Counted from the first letter of the stretch, positions 24,555 through 33,907 are shown. The stretch is DNA of 64,000 bases from Corynebacterium glyciniphilum AJ 3170 (GCF_000626675.1 NZ_CP006842.1:2790001-2854000); one strand, 5' to 3'. The notes: generated from the sequence alone by a model not told the origin. Numbers and translations are program-made.

Positions 24555-25754
24555 GTGAGCACCCCAACGACCACCGCACCTGCACCCGCACTCTCCATCG
24601 GACGCTTCGACCTCGATTCCCCCGTCGTCCTTGCGCCGATGGCGGGGGTGACCAACGTCGCCTTCCGGACACTGTGCCGCGAGCAGGAACGGGCACGCAT
24701 GGGAAGCGTCGCCGGGCTCTACGTCTGTGAGATGGTCACCGCCCGCGCACTGGTGGAGCGCAATCCGAAGACGATGCACATGACCACCTTCGCCCCGGAT
24801 GAGGACCCCCGCAGCCTGCAGCTCTACACGACGGACCCGGAGTACACCTACCGGGCGGCACGGATGATCGCCGAGGAGGACCTCGCCGACCACATCGACA
24901 TGAACTTCGGATGCCCGGTGCCTAAAGTCACCCGACGCGGCGGCGGCTCCGCACTTCCGTTCAAGCGGCGCCTCTACGCCTCGATCGTGCGGGCGGCCGT
25001 CACCGCCGTATCGGATGCCGGGCACCCCGAGATCCCGGTGACGGTGAAGTTCCGGGTCGGCATCGACGACGACCACCACACCCACCTGGACGCCGGACGT
25101 ATCGCCGCTGACGAAGGCGCGTCCGCCGTCGCATGTCACGGCCGTACCGCCGCACAGCGTTACTCCGGCACCGCAGACTGGGAGCAGATCGCCCGGCTGG
25201 TGGACCACATGGACGGCACCGGGGTCCCCGTCCTCGGCAACGGCGACATCTTCAAAGCGTCCGACGCCGCGACGATGATGGCACGAACCGGATGCGACGG
25301 AGTCGTCGTCGGCCGCGGGTGCCTGGGCCGCCCCTGGCTCTTCGCCGAGCTCTCCGCCAACCTCCGCGGACTCCCCGCCCCCGAGGAACCCACCCTCGCC
25401 GAGGTCTGCCGCATCATCATGCGCCACGCCGAACTCTTGTCCGCCCACGAAGGGGAGACGTACGGCGTCCGTGAAATGCGCAAGCACATGGCCTGGTATA
25501 TGCGCGGGTTCCCTGCCGGCGGCGAGGTTCGTCGGCAGCTCTCTCAGATCACCGACCTGGAGTCCCTGCGCGAAGTCCTCGAGCCGATGTGGCATTCGGA
25601 CGCCAGAGCCGTCGACGCCGACGGTGCCCGTGGCCGCCAGGGGTCGCCCGGCAAGGTCGCTCTGCCGGACGGCTGGCTCGACGACCCCGAGGACCTGACC
25701 AGTGCGGTTCCGGAGGATCCGGAGGCCGACGGAGCAGCCGCCAACGGCGGTTAA
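24555..25754 (+). CDS. dus: tRNA-dihydrouridine synthase
   Basis: This FMN enzyme reduces uridines in the tRNA D loop. The 399-aa protein has the Dus barrel: VVLAPMAGVTNVAFR, the substrate loop MNFGCPVPKVTRRGGGSALP with the catalytic cysteine, VKFRVGIDDDHHTHLDAG, VACHGRTAAQRYSGTADW and GNGDIFKASDA with GVVVGRGCLGRPWLF for phosphate binding. The GTG at 24555 has no Shine-Dalgarno and stands 6 bp after GAGAAT, so it may be leaderless. The C-terminal 70 residues are acidic and poorly conserved. It keeps its C. glutamicum position between actA/cat and phoU. Confidence 0.94.
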   Translation: MSTPTTTAPAPALSIGRFDLDSPVVLAPMAGVTNVAFRTLCREQERARMGSVAGLYVCEMVTARALVERNPKTMHMTTFAPDEDPRSLQLYTTDPEYTYRAARMIAEEDLADHIDMNFGCPVPKVTRRGGGSALPFKRRLYASIVRAAVTAVSDAGHPEIPVTVKFRVGIDDDHHTHLDAGRIAADEGASAVACHGRTAAQRYSGTADWEQIARLVDHMDGTGVPVLGNGDIFKASDAATMMARTGCDGVVVGRGCLGRPWLFAELSANLRGLPAPEEPTLAEVCRIIMRHAELLSAHEGETYGVREMRKHMAWYMRGFPAGGEVRRQLSQITDLESLREVLEPMWHSDARAVDADGARGRQGSPGKVALPDGWLDDPEDLTSAVPEDPEADGAAANGG

Positions 25755-25818
25755 TGACTCGGGCGAAAGTACCCGTATTCACCGAGCGAAATAGCCGCCC
25801 CGCCCGTACACTGGCGCC

Positions 25819-26556
25819 ATGCGTACCGTGTATCAGGAACAGATGCGGATCTTCGCCCATGAACTCGCGGTCATGGCCGATCAGGTCCGACAGATGATGT
25901 CGCAGGCGTGTGACGCCCTGTTCAACCAGGACATCGACACCGCAGAGCAGGTCCTCACGTCTGTCACGGCGATCGAGGAACTCCGTCAGAGCGCTGAGAC
26001 ACGGTCCTTCGAACTGCTGGCACTGGAAGGGCCTGTCGCACGTGACCTGCGTCAGGTCGTCTCGGGCACCTATATTGTGGAGGATCTCGCCCGAATGGCG
26101 GCCCTCGCGGTCCACATCGCCCGTACGGCACGTCGCCGGCACCCGGAGTCCGCGGTACCGGAGATCACGCAGCCCTACTTCCGCGAGATGGCGCGGCTGG
26201 TCGACGGCATCGGAGAGAAGCTGCACGACGTGCTCGTGACCTACGACCCGGAGAAGGCGATGGAACTGGCCCTCGACGACGATGCGGTCGACGACCTCCA
26301 CGAGCACATGTTCCACATCACCGGCAAGAAAGAGTGGCCTTACCCTGTCTCCGCAGCGGTGGACGTGACACTGCTCTCCCGGTTCTTCGAGCGCTACTCG
26401 GACCACGCCGTGAACATCGGGACCCGCGTGGTCTACCTGGCCACCGGGAAGCGTCCCCAGGAGTACGAGCTTTCACGCCGCTCGGAGGAGCAGCAAGAGA
26501 CGATGCGCGAGCAGTTCGACGAGATCCGCCGCCGCTACGGTTCGGACTCGTTCTAG
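25819..26556 (+). CDS. phoU: Phosphate transport regulator PhoU
   Basis: PhoU dampens phosphate uptake and signalling through the Pst transporter and the phosphate two-component system. The 245-aa protein has the expected two three-helix bundles with metal-binding acidic repeats (VARDLRQVVSGTYIVEDLARMA, then RFFERYSDHAVNIGTRVVYL). A candidate -10, TACACT, lies at 25807-25812, 6 bp before the ATG, suggesting a leaderless mRNA. It is separated from pstB by a convergent gluconokinase-like gene whose stop it overlaps by 4 bp. Confidence 0.95.
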   Translation: MRTVYQEQMRIFAHELAVMADQVRQMMSQACDALFNQDIDTAEQVLTSVTAIEELRQSAETRSFELLALEGPVARDLRQVVSGTYIVEDLARMAALAVHIARTARRRHPESAVPEITQPYFREMARLVDGIGEKLHDVLVTYDPEKAMELALDDDAVDDLHEHMFHITGKKEWPYPVSAAVDVTLLSRFFERYSDHAVNIGTRVVYLATGKRPQEYELSRRSEEQQETMREQFDEIRRRYGSDSF

Positions 26557-27071
26557 TCCGCCCGACTGGCCACGGACAGCGCCGCCAGCGCAGCATCCGC
26601 CAGCACCTCCGGGGGCTGCGCCGCATCCACCCGCACACCGGGTTCGTCGGCGCGCAGACGTTCAAGTTCGGCGTACTGCGCCTGCAGGACGTCTTCCTCC
26701 GGGTAGGCCCCGGTGCGCTTCAACGACCGCTCCCGGATGACGTCGGCGGTACCGTGGACGTGCACGAAAAACACGAAGCCCTCCGCTTCACGGAAGATGT
26801 CGCGCGCGCGACGCCCCAGCCCCAGACTCACCACCACGGTCGAGTTCCCCTGCTCCGCCTGCTCGGTGAGCCAGTCACGGATGGCGTACGCCCACGGCAG
26901 CCTTTCCTCTGGCGTGAGAAAGCCACCCCCCTGCATTTTCCGACGAACCTCATCGGGCTGCAGGTCCACCGCAGTGGCCGCGGTGAAACCGGTGCGCTTC
27001 TGCAGTTCTGCGGCGAGCGGCGCTTTGCCGCTGCCGCTCACCCCCATCAGGACGATATGTACCGGTGCCAT
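26553..27071 (-). CDS. Divergent gluconokinase-like P-loop protein
   Basis: The 172-aa product has the length and layout of GntK-type gluconate kinases: VLMGVSGSGK at the N terminus, an acidic D-x-x-P loop followed by KMQGG, ERLPWAYAIRDWL, and FVFFVHVHGTADVIRERSLKR. Two key positions have changed. The Walker A Ser/Thr after K16 is alanine (GSGKAP), and the His of the substrate loop (DFHP in E. coli) is Gln (DLQP). Activity is therefore doubtful, or the substrate differs. The ATG at 27071 follows GGAAAGGAG. It lies between phoU and pstB, convergent with phoU. Confidence 0.75.
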   Translation of the reverse strand: MAPVHIVLMGVSGSGKAPLAAELQKRTGFTAATAVDLQPDEVRRKMQGGGFLTPEERLPWAYAIRDWLTEQAEQGNSTVVVSLGLGRRARDIFREAEGFVFFVHVHGTADVIRERSLKRTGAYPEEDVLQAQYAELERLRADEPGVRVDAAQPPEVLADAALAALSVASRAD

Positions 27072-27134
27072 CACCGACTCCTTTCCACTGTGCCCCCACT
27101 CTGGCACAGAACAGCCGTCGGGGGTGGAGAAGGT

Positions 27135-27911
27135 CTATCCGAAACGCCCTGAGATGTAGTCCTCGGTCTCTTTACGGTCGGGGCTCTCGAAGATCTTCTT
27201 CGTCGGGCCGACCTCGACCAGGGTCCCCGGCTTGCCGGTGGCCTCCAGGGAGTAGAACGCCGTCTGGTCGGAGACCCGCGCAGCCTGCTGCATGTTATGG
27301 GTGACGATCACGATGGTGAACTCCTCCTTCAGCTCGTGGATGAGATCCTCCACGGCCAGGGTGGAGATCGGGTCCAGGGCTGAACACGGCTCGTCCATCA
27401 ACAGAACCTCAGGTTCCACGGCGATGGCCCGGGCAATGCACAGACGCTGCTGCTGACCACCCGAGAGCCCTCCACCGGGCTTGTCGAGACGGTCCTTGAC
27501 CTCCTCCCACAGATTCGCCGACCGCAGAGAGCGCTCGGCGACCTCACGCAGCTTCTTCTTGTTCTTCTCTCCCGAGAGCTTCAATCCGGCGATCACATTC
27601 TCCTCGATGGACATCGTGGGGAACGGATTCGCCTTCTGGAAGACCATGCCGATCGTGTTGCGCACGGCGACCGGGTCAATACTGCGACCGTAGATGTTCT
27701 CGCCGTCGAGGAGGACGTCGCCTTCCACGTAGGCACCGGGAATCACTTCGTGCATCCGGTTCAAGGTGCGCAGGACGGTGGATTTTCCGCAACCCGACGG
27801 CCCGATGAACGCCGTCACCGAACGGGGCGGCACCTCCAGGTTGACGTCCTTCACCGCGTGGAAGTCGCCGTAGTAGATGTTCACGTCGTGGAGATCGAGG
27901 CGTTTCGCCAT
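27135..27911 (-). CDS. pstB: Phosphate ABC transporter ATP-binding protein
   Basis: PstB powers high-affinity phosphate import. The 258-aa protein has Walker [10 protein letters not shown] (residues 33-41), the PstB-typical [15 protein letters not shown] stretch (here [12 protein letters not shown]), signature [16 protein letters not shown] and Walker [14 protein letters not shown], then the switch [13 protein letters not shown]. It is the last of four genes pstS-pstC-pstA-pstB, 12 bp after pstA. A small stem at 27088-27109 beyond it may be the operon terminator. Confidence 0.97.
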   Translation of the reverse strand: MAKRLDLHDVNIYYGDFHAVKDVNLEVPPRSVTAFIGPSGCGKSTVLRTLNRMHEVIPGAYVEGDVLLDGENIYGRSIDPVAVRNTIGMVFQKANPFPTMSIEENVIAGLKLSGEKNKKKLREVAERSLRSANLWEEVKDRLDKPGGGLSGGQQQRLCIARAIAVEPEVLLMDEPCSALDPISTLAVEDLIHELKEEFTIVIVTHNMQQAARVSDQTAFYSLEATGKPGTLVEVGPTKKIFESPDRKETEDYISGRFG

Positions 27912-27923
27912 GGGACAGTTTCC

Positions 27924-28865
27924 TTAACTGGACTTGATCGAGAACTTGTTGGAGATGATCCGGGCGCCGATGTTCAGTGCACCGATAAGAATCACCAGGG
28001 TGAGCGCCGCTCCCCAGAGCCGGGACAACACCTCGTCACTGGCCTGGAGCTTGTACATCTCCAGCATGAACAGGGGCAGGGAACTCTGGTTGCCGTCGAA
28101 GACATTCCAGTTGATCACCGGTGTCGCCCCGACCAGGATCAGCACCGGAGCGGACTCTCCCATCACACGGGCGACGGCGAGCATGACGCCGGTGACGATG
28201 CCGGACAACGCGGTGGGCAACACGATGCGCATGATCGTCTTCCACTTCGGGACACCCAGGGCGTAGGCGGCCTCACGCAGGTCCATCGGGACGATACGGA
28301 GCATCTCCTCGGTGTTGCGGACGATCACCGGCACCATCAGCAGTACCAGGGACAGGGAAACGGCGAATCCGGACCGTTCGAAACCGAACATCGTGATCCA
28401 CATGGCGTAGACGAACAGAGCGGCCACGATGGAGGGCACCCCGGTGAGGATGTCGACCATGAACGTGGTCGTGCGCCCCAGCCAGCCGCCTCGGGAGTAC
28501 TCCACCAGATAGACGGCGGTGAAGACTCCGACGGGCACCGAGATCACCGTGGTGACCGCCACCTGAGTCAGCGTTCCGATGACGGCATGCACGATGCCGC
28601 CACCGGCGACGTTCGAGAGCTGCCCGAACATGTCGAAGACCCACCAGTCCACGCTGAGCAATGCGGGGACACCCCGTTGCACCAGGACGAACAGCACCCA
28701 CACCAGCGGGAGGATCGCCAGTCCCATGGTGGCGTAGATGACCGCGGTGGCCATGGCGTTGCGGGCCTTGCGCCCGGTGGAGATGTCACTGAAACCGCTC
28801 GGCGCAAGTGCGGAGTGCGGACGGTTGTCGAGATCGGGGGGTCCACTGGGTACAGACGTGGCCAT
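27924..28865 (-). CDS. pstA: Phosphate ABC transporter permease PstA
   Basis: The 313-aa membrane protein has six predicted helices in the C-terminal 280 residues and a cytoplasmic N-terminal tail of about 35 residues. The inner-membrane-protein loop for PstB contact is REAAYALGVPKWKTIMRIVLPTALSGIVTGVMLA, the EAA motif. It forms the channel with PstC. The ATG at 28865 lies 15 bp after pstC, with GAGGACGACAGCG upstream. Confidence 0.96.
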   Translation of the reverse strand: MATSVPSGPPDLDNRPHSALAPSGFSDISTGRKARNAMATAVIYATMGLAILPLVWVLFVLVQRGVPALLSVDWWVFDMFGQLSNVAGGGIVHAVIGTLTQVAVTTVISVPVGVFTAVYLVEYSRGGWLGRTTTFMVDILTGVPSIVAALFVYAMWITMFGFERSGFAVSLSLVLLMVPVIVRNTEEMLRIVPMDLREAAYALGVPKWKTIMRIVLPTALSGIVTGVMLAVARVMGESAPVLILVGATPVINWNVFDGNQSSLPLFMLEMYKLQASDEVLSRLWGAALTLVILIGALNIGARIISNKFSIKSS

Positions 28866-28880
28866 CGCTGTCGTCCTCCA

Positions 28881-29960
28881 CTACTTCCTGTTGTTGACCA
28901 GGGACCGGGCCGCGGCATTGACCAGGAAGGTCAGCACGAACAGCACCAGTCCGGCGGCAATGTAGGCGCCGGCCTTGAGGTCGTCGTTGAATTCTGGCGC
29001 GGCGTTGGCGATGGCGGTGGCGAAGGTCGTTCCACCGTCCATCAACGAACCGCGGAAACCGGGCGCCGAGGCGATGACCATATAAAGCGCCATCGTCTCT
29101 CCCAGCGCCCTGCCAAGCCCGAGCATCGCGCCGGAGATGTAACCGGACTTACCGAACGGCAGTACCGTCATCCGGACAACTTCCCACCGGGTCGCGCCGA
29201 GGGCGAGTGCAGCCTCGACCTGACCACGCGGGGTCTGGACAAAGACTTCACGGGCGGTCGCGGCGATGATCGGCAGGATCATGATCGCCAGCACCACACC
29301 GCCGGTGAAGATATTACGGCTGGTGGAGAATGCCGGTGACGTCCCCTGCTCCCAGTCGAAGAGGATGAATCCGCCGGCCCAGCCGACGAGCCATTCGTAG
29401 AATCCACCGAGGGCGGGCCCGAGGACCTGCATACCCCAGATGCCGAAGACGATGGACGGCACGGCAGCCAGAAGGTCGATGACGAAGCCCAGGGGACGCA
29501 CCGCACGCTTCGGGCAGTAGTTCGACAGGAAAACGGCGACACCGAGCGCGATGGGCATCGCGATGATGAGTGCCAGCACGGAGACCATCACGGTGGTGAA
29601 GAACATGTTCGGGATGCCGAACTGCATCCAGCCGCCGTCGTTGGAACTGTAGTTCAGGTCCCACCGGTCACCGTAGGTGAAGAAGCTGAACAGCCCGTCG
29701 CGTTCCCGTGACAACGCGGGAATGGCCTGGAGAAGCAGGAACAGGCCGATGGCACCGATGATGACCGTGATCAACACCGCAGCTCCGGTGGACAGCGACT
29801 CGAAGATGCGGTCACCGGTGCGCTTCACCGAGCCAGTGGCGGTACCGGCACCGTCGGTGCCACCGGGGCCGGCAGCCCCGGAGGGTTCCCGGCCCTGACT
29901 TCCGTCCTGCGCGGTGCCGGCGTCGGTTCCCGACTCCGTCCCTGGGTGTGAGTTGGTCAT
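28881..29960 (-). CDS. pstC: Phosphate ABC transporter permease PstC
   Basis: This 359-aa permease pairs with PstA. It has a long hydrophilic N terminus rich in Gly, Ser and Thr (about 50 residues), then six helices and the EAA-type loop VEAALALGATRWEVVRMTVLPFGKSGYISGAMLGLGRALGET. I chose the ATG at 29960, one base after the pstS stop, rather than the frame opening at 29975 inside pstS. The tight spacing points to translational coupling with pstS. No strong Shine-Dalgarno is visible. Confidence 0.95.
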   Translation of the reverse strand: MTNSHPGTESGTDAGTAQDGSQGREPSGAAGPGGTDGAGTATGSVKRTGDRIFESLSTGAAVLITVIIGAIGLFLLLQAIPALSRERDGLFSFFTYGDRWDLNYSSNDGGWMQFGIPNMFFTTVMVSVLALIIAMPIALGVAVFLSNYCPKRAVRPLGFVIDLLAAVPSIVFGIWGMQVLGPALGGFYEWLVGWAGGFILFDWEQGTSPAFSTSRNIFTGGVVLAIMILPIIAATAREVFVQTPRGQVEAALALGATRWEVVRMTVLPFGKSGYISGAMLGLGRALGETMALYMVIASAPGFRGSLMDGGTTFATAIANAAPEFNDDLKAGAYIAAGLVLFVLTFLVNAAARSLVNNRK

Positions 29961-29961
29961 G

Positions 29962-31080
29962 CTACTGGAGCGCATCCACGGCGGTCTCGAGCTTCTCCTT
30001 GAACGAGCCGCTCAGCGGGATGTAGCCCGCTTCTTCCAGCTGATCGTTCTGATTGTCGAGAACGGTGTGCAGGAAGTCCTTGACCCGGGCACCGGTCTCT
30101 TCGTCGTAACCGGCCGAACAGACGATCTCGTAGGTGGTCAGTGCCAGCGGGTAGGCACCTTCCTCCTTCATGGCGAACAGCGCCTCGGAATCGACGACGA
30201 GATCATTGCCCTCACCGGAGAAGGCGACCTGGTCCAGTGCCTTGTTGACAGTCTCGGCGTTGAGCTCGGTCGGACCGGCACCGAAGTCCAGATTGGCGAT
30301 GCCGAGGTCGTTAGCGGTCGCGAAACCGGACTCGACATAGGTGATGGAGCCGTTGGTGGCCTTGACCTGGTCAGCGACGCCGGAGGACCCCTGCGCACCG
30401 GAACCGACCCGAGTCGGGAAGGTCTTGCCTTCGTCCTCCCACAGGCCGTCGGTGGCGGTCTTCAGGAAGGACTGGAAGTTGTCCGAGGTACCCGATTCTT
30501 CAGCACGGTAGAGCACGTCGATGGGCTGATCGGGAAGATCCACGCCCTCGTTCTCTGCAGCGATGGCCTCGTCGTTCCAGTTGCGGATGTCGCCCTTGAA
30601 GATCTTGGCGACCGTGTCGACGGAGAGGTTGAGGTCATCGACGCCGTCGAGGTGGAAGGCCACTGCGACGGGACCGACGACCATGGGGAGGTGCCAGGCG
30701 GGATTGTCCTCGCAGCGCTTCGCGGCCGCTGCGGCCTGTTCCTCATCGAGGGGTGAATCCGATCCGCCGAAATCGACCTGGTTGGCGATGAACTGCTTCT
30801 GGCCGGCTCCGGAACCGGTCGCGTTGTAGGCCAAGACCGCACCGGGGACGGAGGACGAGTAGGAGACACCGAACTGCTCCATCGCCTTCTGCTGGGAGCT
30901 GGCGCCCTCACCGCGGAGTTCACCCTGGGTGTCAGAGAGTTCGTAGGAGCTCTCGGAGGCGGTACCGCCCTCGCCTCCACCAGAGTTCGAGTTCGAGCAA
31001 CCGGTGAGGACGAGAGAGCCGGCGGCGACGGTCGCTGCCGCGGTGGTCAGCGTGCGGCGGCGGGTGGTCGAGATCTTCAC
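29962..31080 (-). CDS. pstS: Phosphate-binding lipoprotein PstS
   Basis: PstS captures phosphate outside the membrane for PstCAB. The 372-aa preprotein has a signal peptide with a lipobox at SLVLTGC (C28), then a Gly/Ser-rich linker. Phosphate-site elements are visible: LRGEGASSQQKAMEQF, YNATGSGAGQKQFI, DFGGSDSPLDEEQ, and RAEESGTSDNFQSFL. A run of three Arg near residue 7-9 resembles a twin-arginine motif, but the lipobox suggests Sec/Lgt processing is enough. It is the first gene of the pst operon, behind a tandem Pho box. Confidence 0.97.
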   Translation of the reverse strand: MKISTTRRRTLTTAAATVAAGSLVLTGCSNSNSGGGEGGTASESSYELSDTQGELRGEGASSQQKAMEQFGVSYSSSVPGAVLAYNATGSGAGQKQFIANQVDFGGSDSPLDEEQAAAAAKRCEDNPAWHLPMVVGPVAVAFHLDGVDDLNLSVDTVAKIFKGDIRNWNDEAIAAENEGVDLPDQPIDVLYRAEESGTSDNFQSFLKTATDGLWEDEGKTFPTRVGSGAQGSSGVADQVKATNGSITYVESGFATANDLGIANLDFGAGPTELNAETVNKALDQVAFSGEGNDLVVDSEALFAMKEEGAYPLALTTYEIVCSAGYDEETGARVKDFLHTVLDNQNDQLEEAGYIPLSGSFKEKLETAVDALQ

Positions 31081-31158
31081 AGTGGGTAGTCCTTACACAT
31101 GCGTTGTGGGTTGACGACGCACCGTACGTTAACGCCCCTGGGTGGACGTCAGACACCG

Positions 31159-31180
31159 CGAAAGTGAACGGAAGATGAAT
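31159..31180 (-). promoter_or_regulatory. Tandem Pho box upstream of pstS
   Basis: On the plus strand AAAGTGAA-CGG-AAGATGAA is a direct repeat with an 11-bp period, 79 bp before pstS. The PhoR response-regulator box of C. glutamicum is two 8-mers like CCTGTGAA separated by 3 bp, and the Streptomyces PHO box on the other strand is an 11-mer like GTTCACTTTCG. The spacing and the TGAA cores fit both descriptions. Phosphate-starvation control of pstSCAB is inferred. Confidence 0.65.
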
Positions 31181-31182
31181 AC

Positions 31183-32154
31183 TCAGATCATGCCGCGGTA
31201 GACGACATCCCGGTGCACGACCTCGAATCCGAGTCGTCGGTAGGTGGCCACCGCTGGGACGTTGTCGCCCTCCACATACAGGTCCACAGCGTCAGCACCC
31301 CCATCGAGCAGGTATCCGATCCCGAGCAGGGTCACAGGTCCACCGAGACCACGGCCACGTGCGGCGTCGGCCAGACACACCACGTACACCTCCCCGTGCG
31401 GGTCACCCTCGGGGCGTTTCGTCCAGTGGAAACCCAGGCACTCACGGTCGTCGAAGAGGAAGATCACGCCGGTCGGGTCGAACCAGTCCGCACTACGCGC
31501 CTCTTCCAACTTTCCGAGATCCCAGCCCCCCTGCTCGGGGTGCCAGGCGAACGCCTCGTTGTTCACCCGGAGCCATTCGGTGTCCACATGCTCCGCCCCG
31601 AATACCTCGCACGCCGCGGGATAGTCCAGGACGGTCAGCCCCTCGCGCTCGACGGTGGTCTTCGCGTCATCCCGACCGGTGAGCAGCGCGGCACGGCGGT
31701 CGGGATCGGTGCAGTCGACGGACATCTTCAGCAGCTCCCGCACGGTCCGGGCACGGCGCCCGTCGGCGAAGTTCTTCGCCGAGTCCAGGTCACCGTGCGA
31801 CCAGACGCTGAGCTGGCGCTCAACGTCCAGGTGACGGCCTATCTCCCGCAGCATCTCAGTCGCTACCCCCCGGCGTCGGGCGTCCGGGTGGACCGCCAGT
31901 TCAGCGACATAGGACGGGTTCACCGACACCACACCGACGAGCTGGCCGTCGACCTCGGCGATGAGATGACGGTACCCGTCTTCACCCACATCGATACTGC
32001 GCAAAAACGCCTCACTGTACGCCGGTACCCCGTCCACCTCCTCGACGGCGGAGAGAAGGCGTCTGATCTGGTCGGCAATCCCGTCGTCCCGCGTGGCGTC
32101 ATCGGGGAAGAACTCCCGGTACACAGGGTTCAACGGCTTGTTCTTGGCGTTCAT
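31183..32154 (-). CDS. mshD: Mycothiol synthase
   Basis: MshD acetylates Cys-GlcN-Ins to give mycothiol, the main thiol of actinobacteria. The 323-aa protein is a tandem GNAT. The N-terminal domain holds the loop VHPDARRRGVATEML; the C-terminal, active domain holds VYVVCLADAARGRGLGGPVTLLGIGYLLDGGADAVDLYVEGDN. It ends VHRDVVYRGMI, close to the usual C terminus. The ATG follows the GlnR-like gene by 11 bp, so the two are cotranscribed. The order glnR-mshD-pst genes is also found in Mycobacterium tuberculosis (Rv0818-Rv0820). Confidence 0.94.
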   Translation of the reverse strand: MNAKNKPLNPVYREFFPDDATRDDGIADQIRRLLSAVEEVDGVPAYSEAFLRSIDVGEDGYRHLIAEVDGQLVGVVSVNPSYVAELAVHPDARRRGVATEMLREIGRHLDVERQLSVWSHGDLDSAKNFADGRRARTVRELLKMSVDCTDPDRRAALLTGRDDAKTTVEREGLTVLDYPAACEVFGAEHVDTEWLRVNNEAFAWHPEQGGWDLGKLEEARSADWFDPTGVIFLFDDRECLGFHWTKRPEGDPHGEVYVVCLADAARGRGLGGPVTLLGIGYLLDGGADAVDLYVEGDNVPAVATYRRLGFEVVHRDVVYRGMI

Positions 32155-32165
32155 CGCGGCTCTCC

Positions 32166-32846
32166 TCAGGGGGCGTCGAGTTCCACAGCTTTGTACCCCA
32201 CATTACGCACCGTGGCGATGACCTTCTCGTACTCGTGACCGAGCTTCGCCCGCAGTCGACGCACATGTACATCGACGGTGCGGGTCCCGCCGAAATAGTC
32301 GTACCCCCACACGTCCTGCAGGAGCTGTTCACGGCTGAACACCCGCCCGGCATGCTTGACCAGGAAGTACAGCAGCTCGAACTCCTTGTAGGTCAGGTCC
32401 AGCGGGCGACCTTCGACACGTGCGACATAGGTGACCTCGTCGACGATCAGACCTCCGATGGTGGCGACCTGGCTGTCCTCGGCCTCTTCGACGGGGACGG
32501 GGCGCCGCGTCATCAACATGCGCAGGCGTGCGTCAACCTCGGTCGGGGTTGCCGAAGGGAGCAGGAAGTCATCCACCGCCCACGACCCGTCCAGCGCGAT
32601 GACACTCGTTTCCTCGATGGCGACGGACACCGGCAACGTCGGATACGCGGCAGCGACCGACCGGCAGAGGTCCCGGGCGCCCAGAAGATTGCTTCCGGTG
32701 ACGTCGATCATCACGACCTCGGCACCACCGATCTCCTTCACGGATCCCGGCGCCGGCGGGAGGAGCACCACCTCATGGGACAGCAGGGCCAGCGACGGAA
32801 GCACCTCTGAGACCTCATCTTTGTCAGAGAGCACGGTCAGTTTCAC
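32166..32846 (-). CDS. GlnR-like OmpR-family response regulator
   Basis: The 226-aa protein has an atypical receiver domain (residues 1-115, with D48 in VVMIDVTGS but without the usual acidic pair near residue 10) and a C-terminal OmpR/PhoB winged helix (LDLTYKEFELLYFLVKHAG, FSREQLLQDVWGYDYFGGTRTVDVHVRRLRAKLG). By position next to mshD it corresponds to mycobacterial GlnR (Rv0818), an orphan nitrogen regulator. C. glutamicum uses AmtR for nitrogen, so the role here is open. The GTG at 32846 has AAGGAAGGA upstream; the longer frame to 33197 lacks support. Confidence 0.85.
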   Translation of the reverse strand: MKLTVLSDKDEVSEVLPSLALLSHEVVLLPPAPGSVKEIGGAEVVMIDVTGSNLLGARDLCRSVAAAYPTLPVSVAIEETSVIALDGSWAVDDFLLPSATPTEVDARLRMLMTRRPVPVEEAEDSQVATIGGLIVDEVTYVARVEGRPLDLTYKEFELLYFLVKHAGRVFSREQLLQDVWGYDYFGGTRTVDVHVRRLRAKLGHEYEKVIATVRNVGYKAVELDAP

Positions 32847-33022
32847 GGCCGTCGTCCTTCCTTCGGTGTGTCTTGCCGGGAACGCTCCGCTCCGGCACCG
32901 ACACCACTTTACACCGGCCGGACCTGCGCAATCCCGGTGACCGACCACTGCAACAGCATCGAAACGAAGACGTAACAATCCGCGCATTCGGCGCAGCCCC
33001 CACCGCTTTGTATGCTGGGGCG

Positions 33023-33877
33023 GTGACCGAGACCACCCGCCAGAGCACAGGACGCCGCCCCCGACGGACGGTGACGACCGTCGTCCTGATCGTGGTCGCC
33101 GTGCTCGCTGCGACTCTCGGGGTCGCCGTCGTGGCGGACAGTCTGGTGGCTGCACGGGTCGAGAAGAGGATCTCGGACCGGATCTTCCGGGAGTCACACC
33201 TGGCCACCCCTCCCCACGTCCAGGTGACCGGACTTCCCTACCTCGCCGCGGTCTTCACACACGAGGTGCCGTCGATCCAGGTGGAGTCCACGGACGTGGA
33301 GATCCCCGGGTTTGGACGGGTGACGGTGTCCTCCTCCGCCACGAAGATCACTCTCGGTAAGGACGCCGTCTTGTCCGGAGACTTCACTGACGCCCCGGCG
33401 CGGGAGGTCTTCACCCGCATCCAGATGGACACCGTCGAGCTCGGCGACCGCATGGGCATCGACGACCTCGGACTGACCTCGCAGGACGACTCCTCCCCCA
33501 CCGGCGGCTGGGAGACCGAAGCCTACCTCTCCGGCTCCCCCGAAGGCCTGTCAGACGAAGACTCCGGACGTTACGAGGTCGGGGTTCGCCTGCGGGTGTG
33601 GCAGGGCGACGTCTACCTGACGCCAACGGACATCACCGACACCCCGAACTCCACTGATCCCGACGACCTGGACGATGACGTCACTGAGCATGTCCTTGAC
33701 GCCTTCACCCTGGAACTTCCTGGCGAAAACCTCCCGTTCCGCAGCCCCCCGCGACGGGTGTACACCGCCGGCGGGACGCTGTTCATCGAGGCCGAACAGA
33801 ATTACACACGCGTCAGCGTCGCTGACCTTGCGCCGCAATCCGGCCCGTTGGACGAGGACGAGCAGGCGGGACTCTGA
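33023..33877 (+). CDS. LmeA-like (DUF2993) membrane-anchored protein
   Basis: The 284-aa protein has one N-terminal transmembrane segment (VTTVVLIVVAVLAATLGVAVVADSLVAA, in pieces, residues 17-44) and an extracytoplasmic DUF2993 domain. In mycobacteria LmeA (Rv0817c), also beside the glnR gene, binds phosphoinositides and helps lipomannan maturation. A similar envelope role is inferred from fold and location. The start is a GTG 6 bp after a TATGCT box (33011-33016), so the mRNA is probably leaderless. It is divergent from the GlnR-like gene. Confidence 0.85.
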   Translation: MTETTRQSTGRRPRRTVTTVVLIVVAVLAATLGVAVVADSLVAARVEKRISDRIFRESHLATPPHVQVTGLPYLAAVFTHEVPSIQVESTDVEIPGFGRVTVSSSATKITLGKDAVLSGDFTDAPAREVFTRIQMDTVELGDRMGIDDLGLTSQDDSSPTGGWETEAYLSGSPEGLSDEDSGRYEVGVRLRVWQGDVYLTPTDITDTPNSTDPDDLDDDVTEHVLDAFTLELPGENLPFRSPPRRVYTAGGTLFIEAEQNYTRVSVADLAPQSGPLDEDEQAGL

Positions 33878-33907
33878 TCCCCGGAGTGACCCGGTACGCT
33901 GTCACAC

